Shown: piece after piece, positions 1 through 9,963 of the stretch | Layout of the letters: each line of letters starts with the position of its first letter | Position numbering within the stretch: the stretch's first letter is position 1 | Source of the DNA: Armigeres subalbatus | Taxonomy: Eukaryota; Arthropoda; Insecta; Diptera; Culicidae | Length of the DNA: 64,000 nucleotides | Reading direction: 5' to 3' | Assembly (NCBI RefSeq): GCF_024139115.2 | Contig: NC_085139.1 | Coordinates: forward strand, 142,216,652-142,280,651 | Made by a program: the position numbers and the translations under genes | Notes under the pieces: model-generated | What the model saw: the letters and a program-made list of their open reading frames with translations, nothing else | The model's database searches: none | What the model was told of the DNA's origin: nothing

Positions 1-556
1 CTCATAACATAAAAGAATCATTTGTTTGTTCCAATGCTTGCCACAAATATGTGTACCTGCAAGATAACTTGTTTAATCTGTCATTCTTTCCACATGTCTG
101 CACATATTCAAATCAAATCAACCGAAGTTATCACAGCATAAAACTTTCCCCGTTGATAATGTGTCTACGGCTGTTTTCACGTTCCTCAATATTATAAAGA
201 GAAGTCTGGCAACAAACTAGTTCCGTTTCTATCGGAAACTTGTCAGCAACTTTGATGAAAACTTGATGCACTCGAAGCTGTATGCAATATCTTTTACATA
301 CATATGTCAAACCAATTTAAGGAACAAAATAAGCCTTGTGCTTTCACTGCATTAGAAATTGCAAGAGCTATTACTTCCCTGGTTCATCTCCCAACTTATC
401 AAATACAGGTAAATGAGAAACAGACATTTTAATATTTTTTAAGGTTTTGTGTGGGCTACGAAATGGTGGAATGACCTCTGGGACGGGGCGTCCATCATTG
501 CTCGATTACACACAAATTAAAATTGTAGAAAGGTTACGACCTGATTTAACAACAAC
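1..556. other. AT-rich sequence, no gene seen
   Basis: I see no coding region or recognisable repeat in this stretch. It ends at the left target-site copy of the SINE that follows. Confidence 0.5.
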
Positions 557-565
557 AACCTTTAG

Positions 566-831
566 ACCATGCTGAGGGTGGATGGGTTCGATTCTCAGTG
601 CCGGTCTGGGCAATTTTCGGTTTGAAAATTGTCTCGACTTCCCTGGGCACAAAAGTATCATCGTGCTAGCCTCATGATATATGAATGCAGAAATGGTAAC
701 TTGGCATATAGTGCTTAATGAACTTGGAAGTGCTTAATAAACATTAAACACTAACTTTCCAAGGAAGTCAGTGAGAGCTGCGAGGCGGCAATGTCCCAGT
801 GGGGAATGTAATGTCAATGAAGAAGAAGAAG
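566..831 (+). mobile_element. tRNA-related SINE, Feilai-like, 5'-truncated
   Basis: The sequence begins near a B-box-like motif GGTTCGATTCTC (an internal RNA polymerase III promoter element) and ends in a short GAA repeat. It is flanked by a perfect 9-bp direct repeat AACCTTTAG at 557-565 and 832-840, the expected target-site duplication of a retrotransposed copy. A GAA-triplet tail and tRNA-like head are known traits of Feilai SINEs of Aedes mosquitoes. The A box appears to be missing, so this copy is probably truncated at its 5' end. The family name is from memory and was not checked by alignment. Confidence 0.75.
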
Positions 832-1106
832 AACCTTTAGCATGGAACAACGAAGAATATTGCAATTTTTTTTCTTCTATGGCTCTTCATTCCAAATGGA
901 ATTTGGTATACTTTTTAACTTAGTATCCAATGTATTAGCATTTCCTCAATTATTAACCTTTCCGTCCTTAATGTCTTTCAAAAACTTAAACTGCTGTAAA
1001 ACCACTTTCATGCTGGTTAATTCGTAGTACGGTTCCAGAATTATTCTAGAATGCGTTTGGGTCAGCTGTCCCCGGAAAAAAAGTGGCCATTTACAAACTC
1101 AAGTCA

Positions 1107-1920
1107 AAACTTCATGATTCAACAAAACAATAATAGAAATCATATTTTCAGGGTTCCTTAGCCAATCGGATTTAATCCGGCCGCAATCCTGGTGACCTCC
1201 GTCAAAATAGGTCGTGTGACACCTCAAGCTTCATAATTTCACAAAACAACAATTAGAATAATATTTTAAGGGGTTCCTGGGCAACTCAGGTTCAATCCGG
1301 CCACATGGGCAACAATCCGGGGGACCTCCGGAATGGTCATTTCCTTCAATTGAGTCCGTTGTTAGGGGCATATAGTGTGAAGTTCTCGATAATAAACAAT
1401 AATGTGGACTTGCTTGACTGTGGATATACAACAGTAAAGAACATGTGACGATTGGGAAAGTCAAGGAACCGAAAGATATTCTATTTGCAAAAAAAGCTAG
1501 CCTCGTTGTGTATGGGCTATCACGCCTATCCAGAGAGTAGGAGGTCGAGGGTTCGGCTCTCACCAAGATACGTAGATCCTCGCAAATTTTATATCAATTT
1601 GTTCATTTGAAACATGTGCTGCGCATATACACAGACAAGATATTTAACAGAAAAATAGTTTTCGTATGGCCGAGTTGCCGAATAATGTGCAATTAAATCA
1701 TGATTTCACAAAGTAATCATACACAATTCGGGAAAGCTCCAGAATTGGCATTTCCTAGATTGAGTCAAAATAGGTTGTGTGACACCTCACACTTCATGAT
1801 TTACAAAACAATGATGAGAATAATATTTTAAGGGGTTTTTGGTCACTCAGGTTCAATCCGACCACGTCGGCCAACGTCCATGGGACCTACGGAATGGTAA
1901 TTTCCTAAATCAGCATGAGA
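1107..1920. repeat. Degenerate 115-140-bp repeat units, interrupted
   Basis: At least three related units lie at about 1107-1227, 1227-1360 and 1745-1920. Shared landmarks are an ATATTTTAAGGGG-like block (about 1146, 1261 and 1823), a GTTCAATCCGGCCAC-like block and GTGTGACACCTCA (about 1215 and 1772). The second and third units are separated by about 390 bp of unrelated sequence. The alignable CATTTCCT/GAGTC text on both sides suggests an insertion into the array. Nothing in it looks coding. Confidence 0.55.
1500..1640 (+). mobile_element. Possible tRNA-derived SINE fragment
   Basis: A tRNA-like segment ends in GAGGGTTCGGCTC, which resembles a B box with one or two mismatches, and is followed by an AT-rich body. 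It lies in the sequence that splits the degenerate repeat around it. No tail or target-site duplication was found, so this is a weak call. Confidence 0.35.
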
Positions 1921-2458
1921 ATGAGCATTATGACTGAACATCTGTTGTTGCTATTCCGTGATTGACTAGACCTTGCGAAATTGTACAGAGAACCTAATGA
2001 ATGGGGCTTGGGTTTAGCTACTCATTCTTATTGTACACGTTTCGCAGCTCAAACATTTTTAGTCAATGACGATTGTTTTGGGATAAAACATTGTGTTAGT
2101 TACAAAGAATAACCAACACACTATTTAGGCTGAATAAGCTACATAGTTGTTTAGCGTTTTCGTAATGTTAACAGCACTTTAAGTGCATTTAAAATAATCA
2201 ACTCACTTTCCATTTCAATAGAACCAGCGTGATAACCACAAATACCACCAAACGCGCACAACTTAATTTATTTACCGGTCGCACAAAGCAGAACACGTTA
2301 TTACGGATGATCGCGATATTGTTTCGAAAACACGTACAAACAAGCCTTTCTTTATTGACCGCACAAAGCACATGCTTGAATTTCACGAATGGAACACGTC
2401 CGATCTCGTACCATTTAATTTAAACCCTCCTTCCGGAAAGACCATTTCCTAAATTCTT

Positions 2459-2555
2459 ATTCTTCTTCTTCTTCTTCTTCTTCTTCTTCTTCTTCTTCTT
2501 CTTCTTCTTCTTCTTCTTCTTCTTCTTCTTCTTCTTCTTCTTCTTCTTCTTCTTT
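2459..2555. repeat. (TTC)n microsatellite
   Basis: This is an almost perfect run of about 32 TTC triplets. On the minus strand it is (GAA)n, the usual 3' tail of the mosquito SINEs, so it may be an expanded SINE tail. Confidence 0.95.
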
Positions 2556-2815
2556 TTTCGTGACTCTACATTCCAAATAGAGCTTTGCCTACTTTTCAAC
2601 TATTCTATTAACATCTCCTCAATTATTGATTGAAGGTTTTTCTATTCCCGCCATTGTTAACTGTGGAATTTCTATTTCAAAGGTGAAAAAAATTATAACT
2701 TTCTTTACGAACAACTTACAGAAGAGATCAAGGGCTTATTCGATAGGGAACATTCCAAGGAAGTCAGTGAGTGCTGTTTCATGGACGTGGAAAACTTCTG
2801 CATGTAGTTATTGAG
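2556..2815 (-). mobile_element. SINE-like 3' region with (GAA)n tail
   Basis: Read on the minus strand, the text next to the triplet tract has the layout of a mosquito SINE 3' end running into (GAA)n. The stretch at about 2756-2780 also shares TTCCAAGGAAGTCAGTGAG with the SINE at 566-831, but in the opposite relative orientation. The copy therefore looks composite or rearranged. No duplication was found. Confidence 0.35.
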
Positions 2816-3835
2816 CTCAAGTGCTCTACTACACTTATTCGACCCCAAATTCCCTTAAATTTCCAACTTTTACCAACAAAATGTGAATAGTGTTTTTGAT
2901 GGATCTATTATGAACAGGAGAACACAACTTTAGTACATTATTTGAAAGATTAAATGACAAAAAATACGGAAACTCGTGATATATGGGACATTGGGGCAAA
3001 ACGAGCGCAATAACTAGATACAGAAATGTCCCACGTCTTTTAAACATCACTCATTGATTTTCTTGGAAAACTCCCTTTTGAAAAAGCTCTTAATCGCCTC
3101 TGTGTGTAGTCCGTGAAAAAAGTTATCTTATTCTGTATAAAAAATACATTGAATGAGCTTCTAGGCTAGTATGACTGCAAAATTCCTTATAATTAAAAAA
3201 AATCTATGAATATTCGTGATTTTAATAATATCATTGGGAATTTAACTGTAATATTTATCATTTCCTTGCTCAGAATCATTGAGCAAAAAATGTAGGATAA
3301 AAGATTACCTCTTATCACCTCCTATCTATGATCACATCTTAGACTCAGATAATATAGCTATTCTTGTCAAGCTGTGCTATCGGGTATGGTTTGGAAATGT
3401 TTGGTGTCGGTGCTATTCAAAAATTTTGAAAAGTCGTTTTTTAGTTAATAAATATCAAAATAAACATTTGCGAAACGATTTACTTCATCAGTTTTTGTTC
3501 GGCAAATATCTATCAACTAGTTTATTTGTGGACGCAGTAGCGCCCGTACCAAGTGTTTTTTTGAATATAAACGGTTCATTAATTCATGCATTAAAAAAAA
3601 TCAAAATTTTCAACGTCTGTTGTCTGTGATTTTTTTCATCAAATGCTGTGTCTGGTTGTACAAGGTTGTCACTGGCAGTGATGGTCGATTCCCGAGAGAA
3701 TCGGCAAAAAGCTTTTATTCTCTCACCACTTGACACACACTCGTGTTCTAAACTGTCGTATGCGAATCAACACACGCGCTCTCATTTTGATGAATTTGAG
3801 AGGACCCGATTTCAAGCATGTTCATTTTTTTCTAT
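2816..3835. other. AT-rich sequence, no gene supported
   Basis: One 116-codon open frame (3279-3629, plus) lacks any recognisable motif and has AT-rich composition like its surroundings. I see no splice-supported gene or repeat here. Confidence 0.45.
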
Positions 3836-3839
3836 ACTT

Positions 3840-4070
3840 CTCGGGTACTTATTCAAAAGAACGTATGTGATTTTGTAAACAAAGATTGAAACGTCGATTT
3901 ATCCGATCTGATGGCACTCCCACGCAAACCAACACCACCAACAGGTAGCCGAAGGCTTCCCCTACCTGTCTGTGGTGATGGTTCACGTGGGAGGGCTATC
4001 AGATTGGACAATTCGACGTTTGAATCTTTGTTTACAAAATCACATACGTCCTTTTGAATAAGTACCCGAG
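3840..4070. mobile_element. Foldback MITE (231-bp near-perfect palindrome)
   Basis: The two arms, each about 110 bp, are inverted copies. The left arm starts CTCGGGTACTTATTCAAAAG and the right arm ends with its complement. The centre lies near 3953-3975 (GGTAGCCGAAGGCTTCCCCT). It is flanked by ACTT on both sides (3836-3839 and 4071-4074), a plausible 4-bp target-site duplication. There is no transposase, so it is non-autonomous. A single-stranded copy would fold into one long hairpin. Confidence 0.85.
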
Positions 4071-4880
4071 ACTTGGTTTATAGCGGATTCAGCCCGCTCT
4101 CGATTCACTATCTGCTGATCGAAGCAGCCCAGAAATTTTACCAAGTTCAATCGCTGCTCAATAATTTTCAGTGAGTGAGTCCGATTTCACTCATTTTTGA
4201 TTGCAATCAGACTTGTTATATCCCCATATAAATCGGATATACTGACAGCAAAATGTTAGGTGCGTCGCATCGTTTGCAGTACCTACGTGGCGCTGCATGT
4301 ACTTTAGGGGCAAATCCAGTTATGGATTAGTAGTTCTAAACATCATAGAGCATCACTTGGATTATATTATACAGATATTGGTAACATTTAGTTCGCTTAT
4401 ATACAGCATATATATGCAGTTGATAGTTACCACCTAAATCAAAGCCTCGTAAAAACGTGTTAAGGTTTCCACAAACATTCTCGACCCGACAGTAGATGAG
4501 CATCAAAATGCATTTTATGTAAAATTTTCATGCATTCTGTAAAAATTTATATTTACAGATAGTTGTTGATATTATTGTGCCCGTTTTGCAATGGATGTAC
4601 AATTTCCAGATAGTCGAGATTGTTTCCTACATCCTGAACGGGGCCAAGAATCGAAGTGGCCAGTCGGATTGGCAATCCTACGCCTTTGAGCGTAAGACTA
4701 ACTAGAGACCCATTGAATGATGTACCTCTAGGCGTAGCCCAGTCGAGGAAACTGGCACAACTTACTTTTGGTGAATCGCGTTGAAATGCAATTTCTTAAT
4801 CTGTTGAACTTAATATTGGTGGATATCTGTGTTCTTCCATCGACCCCACGCCAAGAGAAAGCACAATGCTCATTAGTCAT
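4071..4880. other. No gene or clear repeat seen
   Basis: This is AT-rich intergenic sequence without a supportable reading frame, tandem array or inverted-repeat element. Confidence 0.4.
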
Positions 4881-4894
4881 TTGCGGGCCGCGAT

Positions 4895-5060
4895 GAAGGA
4901 GCCACTGGTGTAAAGGTTTTAGTGAGTCGGGTATGAAGTCGCGGGTTCAATCCCAAGTCTCACCCTTCTCCTACTTTGTACCTCAATCTTAGTTCTTTCT
5001 ATGTTTCACGTTATACCAAAACGATGCCTACTGTTCTACCTCTTACACAAACAATTCCGA
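4895..5060 (+). mobile_element. tRNA-derived SINE
   Basis: An A-box-like TGGTGTAAAGG (4906-4916) is followed 27 bp later by a B-box match GGTTCAATCC (4944-4953), the spacing of a tRNA gene. A pyrimidine-rich body follows, resembling the SINE at 19288-19480 (both have CTTCTACTTTGTA-like text after the B box). It is not a functional tRNA gene because it lacks a cloverleaf acceptor pairing. Confidence 0.6.
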
Positions 5061-5250
5061 AACCTCCCGCGGCAGTTATGAGAGGTCGTAGAGTTCTCTG
5101 CATCTTTCTTAAGCAAGAATCAAACTAACCATCCTTCCTCTTCCTCAGTATTTGCAAGGACTCTGTTGGATGATAAAAATTCAGAGTTGCAAAAACGACT
5201 GTGTCGTTTTGATGCTTTCTTTATTTAATTAATATTTACATGAACAGCAG

Positions 5251-5407
5251 GGACTATGTCCAAGGGCTTGACGATCCCTCCCCAGGCCATCTGCGAGTTG
5301 TGGCGCCTGCCTAGGATGTGGTGGGGTTTGACAGTGGGCCCTGTTAAACCTCTATAAAAAGCTGCATGTATCCGCAAGTAGGCTCCGCCAAAGCGACCGT
5401 GTGCCGC
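5251..5407 (+). promoter_or_regulatory. LINE leader module with TATA-like box
   Basis: Three blocks recur in other elements of this window: GGACTATGTCCAAGG (5251-5265), GCCTAGGATGTGGTGGG (5309-5325) and CAAAGCGACCGTGTGCCGC (5389-5407). TATAAAAA lies between blocks two and three (5353-5360). The first block contains a GGAC/GTCC mini-hairpin. Related copies are at 11641-11736, 21880-22024 (minus), 53278-53431 and 59418-59491. I infer a shared promoter or structured leader. No transcription evidence is available. Confidence 0.6.
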
Positions 5408-5553
5408 TCAAAGCGCACAAGCCCAAGTCCTGGTGTTAGGTGGGACGCTAAACAGCCCTGACAAGACGGCCCTCCGGCGAGACAGGAGGTTTGCGCAGGC
5501 CCAATAAGCCGCCTGGAAAACCAATAATTACGAATAATATAAGAGATAATGCG

Positions 5554-7504
5554 TGAGCTCGATGGAAGAGGGTGAGCTCGTTGGGGCCCCTCTTGAGGAC
5601 TGCTGGAGTACAGTTAAAGCAGCCATTAACGACGCAGCGGAGAACAACGTCGGGTATATGGGTCGAAGTCGACGGAGCGATTGGTTCGACGAAGAGTGCA
5701 GACAGATTCTGGAGGAAAAGGACGCAGCGCGGGCGGTCGCGCTGCAGCAAGGTGCTCGGCATACACGCAAGTGCTATCAGAAGCTCAACGCATCCCGCAA
5801 AGGCTTCGTGCCGCGAGCCGAAATGTGCCGGGATAAGGATGGGAGCATCTTGACGGACGAACGCGTGGTGATCGAGCAGCACTACGAGGAACATCTGAAT
5901 GGCGCTGAGAGCACAGGCAGTGAAAGTCAAGGCAGCGGAGGAGATGACTACGTCAGTTCAGCGGACGATGGAAGCCAACCAGCCCCCACCTTGAGGGAAG
6001 TTAAGGATGCCATTCAACAGCTAAAGACCAATAAAGCAGCTGGTAAGGATGGTATCGGAGCTGAGCTCATCAAGATGGCCCCGGAAAAGCTGGCCACTTG
6101 CCTGCACAAACTAATAGTCAGAATCTGGGAAACCGAACAGCTACCGGAGGAGTGGAAGGAAGGGGTTATATGCCCCATCTACAAGAAAGGCGACAAGCTG
6201 GAGTGTGAGAACTTTCGATCGATCACCATCCTTAATGCCGCCTACAAAGTGATATCTCAGATCATCTTATGTCGTCTGTCACCATTAGTGAACGAGTTCG
6301 TGGGAAGTTATCAAGCCGGCTTCGTTAACGACCGCTCGACAACGGATTAGTTCTTTACTGTACGGCAAATCCTTCAAAAATGCCGTGAATACCAGGTCTC
6401 AACGCACCATCTGTTCGTTGATTTCAAGGCGGCATACGACAGTATAGACTGCGTAGAGCTATGGAAAATTATGGACGAGAACAGCTTCCCTGAGAAGCTT
6501 ACCAGACTGATCAAAGCAACGGTGGATAGTGTGCAAAACTGTGTGAAGATTTCGGGCGAACACTCCAGTTCGTTCGAATCGCGCCGGGGACTAAGACAAG
6601 GTGATGGACTTTCGTGCCTGTTGTTCAACATTGCGCTAGAAGGTGTCATGCGAAGAGCCGGGTGTAACAGCCGGGGTACGATTTTCAACAGATCCAGTCA
6701 ATTTATTTGCTTCGCGGATGACATGGACATTGTCGGCCGAACATTTGCAAAGGTGGCAGAACTGTACACCCGCCTGAAACGTGAAGCAACAAAAGTTGGA
6801 CTGGTAATGAATGCGTCAAAGACAAAGTACATGCTTGTGGGCGGAACCGAGCGCGACAGGGCCCGCCTGGGAAGCAGTGTTACGATAGACGGGGATACCT
6901 TCGAGGTGGTCGAGGAATTCGTTCACCTTGGATCCTTGCTAACGGCTGACAACAACGTTAATCGTGAAATACGAAGGCGCATCATCTGTGGAAGTCGGGC
7001 CTACTACGGGCTCCAGAAAAAACTGCTGTCGAAAAGATTCGCCACCGCACCAAATGTGTCATGTACAAGACGCTTATAAGACCGGTTGTCCTCTACGGAC
7101 ATGAAACATGGACAATGCTCGAGGAGGACTTGTAAGCACTCGGAGTATTCGAGAGACGGGTGCTTAGGACCATCTTTGGCGGTGTGCAAGAAGACGGTGT
7201 GTGGCGGCGAAGAATGAACCATGAGCTCGCCCAACTCTACGGCGAACCCAGTATCCAGAAGGTAGCTAAAGCCGGAAGGGTACGATGGGCAGGACATGTT
7301 GCAAGAATGCCGGACAGCAACCCTGCAAAGATGGTGTTCGCTTCCGATCCGGCAGGTACGAGACGGCGTGGAGCGCAGCGAGCGAGATGGGCAGACCAGG
7401 TGCAGAACGACTTGGCGAGCGTGGGGCGTATCCGAGGATGGAGAGATGCGGCCTCGAACCGTGCATTGTGGCGTCAAATTGTTGATTCAGTGTTAACTGT
7501 TTAG
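5554..7504 (+). pseudogene. Reverse transcriptase of nested LINE, broken
   Basis: The frame from about 5553 to 6350 encodes the linker and the fingers region, with [35 protein letters not shown] and YQAGF blocks. A TAG at 6348-6350 replaces what should be a Gln codon in a TTDQ-like motif. The same frame then continues through FVDFKAAYDS and [20 protein letters not shown] to the catalytic FADD (6711-6722). A frameshift near 7013-7020 and a TAA near 7130 precede the C-terminal domain, which ends in the RWAGHVARMPD and RRRGAQRARW blocks typical of RTE-type LINEs. The catalytic Asp pair is kept, but the stop codons and frameshift make it non-functional. The apparent start codon at 5553 is a GTG at the truncation point and is not a real start. 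Confidence 0.85.
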
Positions 7505-7532
7505 ATGTTAACTAAATAAATGAAATGAAATG
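5554..7532 (+). mobile_element. Nested, 5'-truncated RTE-like LINE
   Basis: This copy lacks leader and endonuclease because it is truncated at its 5' end. It starts in the linker before the reverse transcriptase and ends in a short TGAAA-type repeat (7516-7532). The 13-bp duplication AAGAGATAATGCG flanks it exactly (5541-5553 and 7533-7545). The insertion is therefore a target-primed event into the start of the outer element. Its protein resembles the outer element's but is clearly a different subfamily. Confidence 0.88.
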
Positions 7533-7605
7533 AAGAGATAATGCGACTCGATATAATCGGCAAAGACCTAGGCGACGAATACAGGATCACGATTGGAAGC
7601 GTGGA

Positions 7606-8919
7606 ACATGGAACTGCAAGTCGCTAGGTTTTGCAGGTTGCGACAGGATGATCTGCGATGAATTACATCCCCGCCACTTCGACGTCGTGGCGCTGCAGGA
7701 GATTTGCTGGACAGGACAGAAAGTGTAGAAAAGCGGGCATCGGGCGGCTACCTTCTACCAAAGCTGTGGCACCACCAACGAGCTGGGAACCGGCTTCATA
7801 GTGCTGGGAAAGATGCGCCAACGCGTGATTGGGTGGCATCCAATCAACGCAAGGATGTGCAAGCTGAGGATTAAAGGTCGTTTTTTCAACTATAGCATCA
7901 TCAACGTGCACTGCCCACACGAAGGGAGACCCGACGACGAAAACAAAGCGTTCTACGCACAGCTGGAGCAGACATACGATGGATGCCCACTGCGGGACGT
8001 CAAAATCGTCATCAGTGACATGAACGCACAAATAGGAAGGGACGAAATGTATAGACCGGTCATCGGACCGGATAGTTTGCACACCGCACCGTATCGAATC
8101 ACAACGGCAAACGATGCATAAACATCACAGCCTCCGCGGAATGGTAGTCCGAAGCACCTTCTTTCCCCGCAAAATATCCACAAGGCCACATGGAGATCAC
8201 CTAGCCAAGAAACGGAAAACCATATCGACCACGTTCTAATCGACGGTAAATTCTTCTCCGACATCACGAACGTCCGCACTTACCGCAGTGCGAATATTGA
8301 ATCCGACCACTACCTCGTTGCAGTATGCCTGCGCTCAAAACTCTCGACGGTGTACAACACGCGTCAAAGTCGGACGCCGCGGCTTAATATTGGGCGGCTA
8401 CAAGACGGTAGACTAGCCCAAGAATACGCGCAGCAGCTGGAAGTGGCTCTCCCAACGGAAGAGCAGCTAGGCGCAGCGTCTCTTGAAGATGGCTGGAGAG
8501 ATATTCGATCCGCCATTGGTAGCACCGCAACTGCTGCACTTGGCACGGTGCCCCCGGATCAGAGAAACGACTGGTATGACGGCGAATGTGAGCAGTTAGT
8601 AGAAGAGAAGAATGCAGCATGGGCGAGATTGCTGCAACACCGCACGAGGGCGAACGAGGCACGATATAAACAGGCGCGGAACAGACAAAACTCGATTTTC
8701 CGGAGGAAAAAGCGTCAGCAGGAAGATCGAGACCGTGAAGAGACGGAGCAATTGTACCGCACTAATAACACACGAAAGTTCTATGAGAAGTTGAACCGTT
8801 CACGTAAGGGCCACGTGCCACAGCCTGATATGTGTAAGGACATAAACGGGAACCTTCTCACGAACGAGCGTGAGGTGATCCAAAGGTGGCGGCAGCACTA
8901 CGAAGAGCACCTGAACTGA
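7606..8919 (+). pseudogene. APE endonuclease and linker of outer RTE-like LINE
   Basis: From 7606 the frame reads TWN..., FDVVALQEICWTGQ, a TAG at 7726-7728, then FNYSIINVHCPHEGRP and ISDMNAQIGRDEMYRP, the usual blocks of an AP-type endonuclease that nicks target DNA. After about 8090 there are frameshifts. The domain end (IDHVLIDGKFFSDI, SDHYLVAVCL) is readable again by about 8220. The open frame 8350-8919 is the linker that precedes reverse transcriptase, ending in RWRQHYEEHLN. It then meets an internal deletion of the RT fingers and first catalytic Asp. Confidence 0.8.
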
Positions 8920-9946
8920 CACGGTTGATCAAAGCGACGATGGATCGGGTGATGTGCGTAGTTCGAGTTTCAGGGACATTCTCGAGTCCCTTCGAAACTC
9001 GCAGAGGGTTACGGCAAGGTGATGGTCTTTCGTGTCTGCTATTCAACATTGCTTTGGAAGGGGTAATACGAAGAGCAGAGATTAACACGAGTGGTACAAT
9101 TTTCAATAAGTCCGTCCAATAAGTCAATAAGTCGGCTTCGCCGACGACATAGATTTTATGGCACGTAACTTTGAGAAGATGCAGGAAGCCTACATCAGAC
9201 TGAAGAGGGAAGCCAAGCAGATCGGACTAGTCATCAACACGTCGAAGACGAAGTACATGATAGGAAGAGGTTCAAGAGAAGAAAATGTGAGCCACCCACC
9301 GCGAGTTGGCATCGGTGGTGACGAAATCGAGGTGGTAGAAGAATTTGTGTACTTGGGCTCACTGGTGACTGCCGAAAATGATACCAGCAGAGAAATTCGG
9401 AGACGTATAGTGGCTGGAAATCGTACATACTTTGGACTCCGCAAGACGATCCGATTGAATAGAGCTCGCCGCCGTACCAAACTGACAATCTACAAAACGC
9501 TCATTAGACCGGTAGTCCTCTACGGACACGAGACCTGGACGATGCTTGTGGAGAACCAACGCGCACTCGGAGTTTTCGGAAGGAAAGTGCTGCGTACCAT
9601 CTATGGTGGGGTGCAGATGGCGGACGGTACGTGGAGGAGGGTAATGAACCACGAGTTGCATCAGCTGTTGGGAGAACCATCCATCGTTCTCACCGCGAAA
9701 ATCGGACGACTGCGGTGGGCCGGGCACGTAGCCAGAATGTCGGACATTAACCCGATGAAAATGGTTCTCGTCAACGATCCGACGGGCACAAGAAGGCGAG
9801 GTGCGCAGCGGGCAAGGTGGATCGATCAGGTGGAAGATGACTTGCGGACCCTCCGTAAACTGCGTGGCTGGCGACGTGTAGCCATGGACCGAGCCGAATG
9901 GAGAAGACTCTTATTTACCGCACAGGCCACTTCGGCATTAGTCTGA
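8917..9946 (+). pseudogene. RT palm and C-terminal domain of outer LINE
   Basis: After the deletion junction near 8917, RT sequence resumes at LTRLIKATMDR, followed by [21 protein letters not shown] short insertion with a TAA near 9120 precedes FADD (9137-9148). From there to TGA 9944-9946 the frame is open for about 270 codons and covers the thumb and the C-terminal domain ([46 protein letters not shown]). Loss of the fingers region means this copy cannot make active reverse transcriptase. Confidence 0.85.
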
Positions 9947-9963
9947 ATAAATAAATAATAATA

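Larger units (their letters stand above)
5243..9963 (+). mobile_element. RTE-like LINE (outer copy), split by a nested LINE
   Basis: The outer element comprises 5243-5553 and 7533-9963. Its parts are a leader, an AP-type endonuclease (APE) remnant, a linker and a reverse-transcriptase C-terminal half. The tail is an (AATA)n-like run after the TGA at 9944-9946, the kind of short-repeat tail usual for RTE-group LINEs. The 13-bp AAGAGATAATGCG occurs at 5541-5553 and 7533-7545. Removing everything between them joins the leader to the start of the endonuclease region, as expected if a second LINE landed here. The 5' limit is set by the CAGCAGGGACTATG start also seen at 59411. No outer target-site duplication was found. 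Clade assignment is by motif resemblance only. Confidence 0.8.

Noticed and set aside
3279..3629. 116-codon plus-strand frame
   Set aside because: It has AT-rich composition like its surroundings, no motif, no splice context and no start context.
4906..4953. Functional tRNA gene
   Set aside because: A and B boxes are present but no acceptor stem or anticodon arm pairs. It is a SINE head.
5251..5407. HDV-like self-cleaving ribozyme in the shared leader
   Set aside because: CCTAGG resembles a J4/2 segment, but I could not pair P1, P2 and P4 convincingly in more than one copy. Left only as a test.
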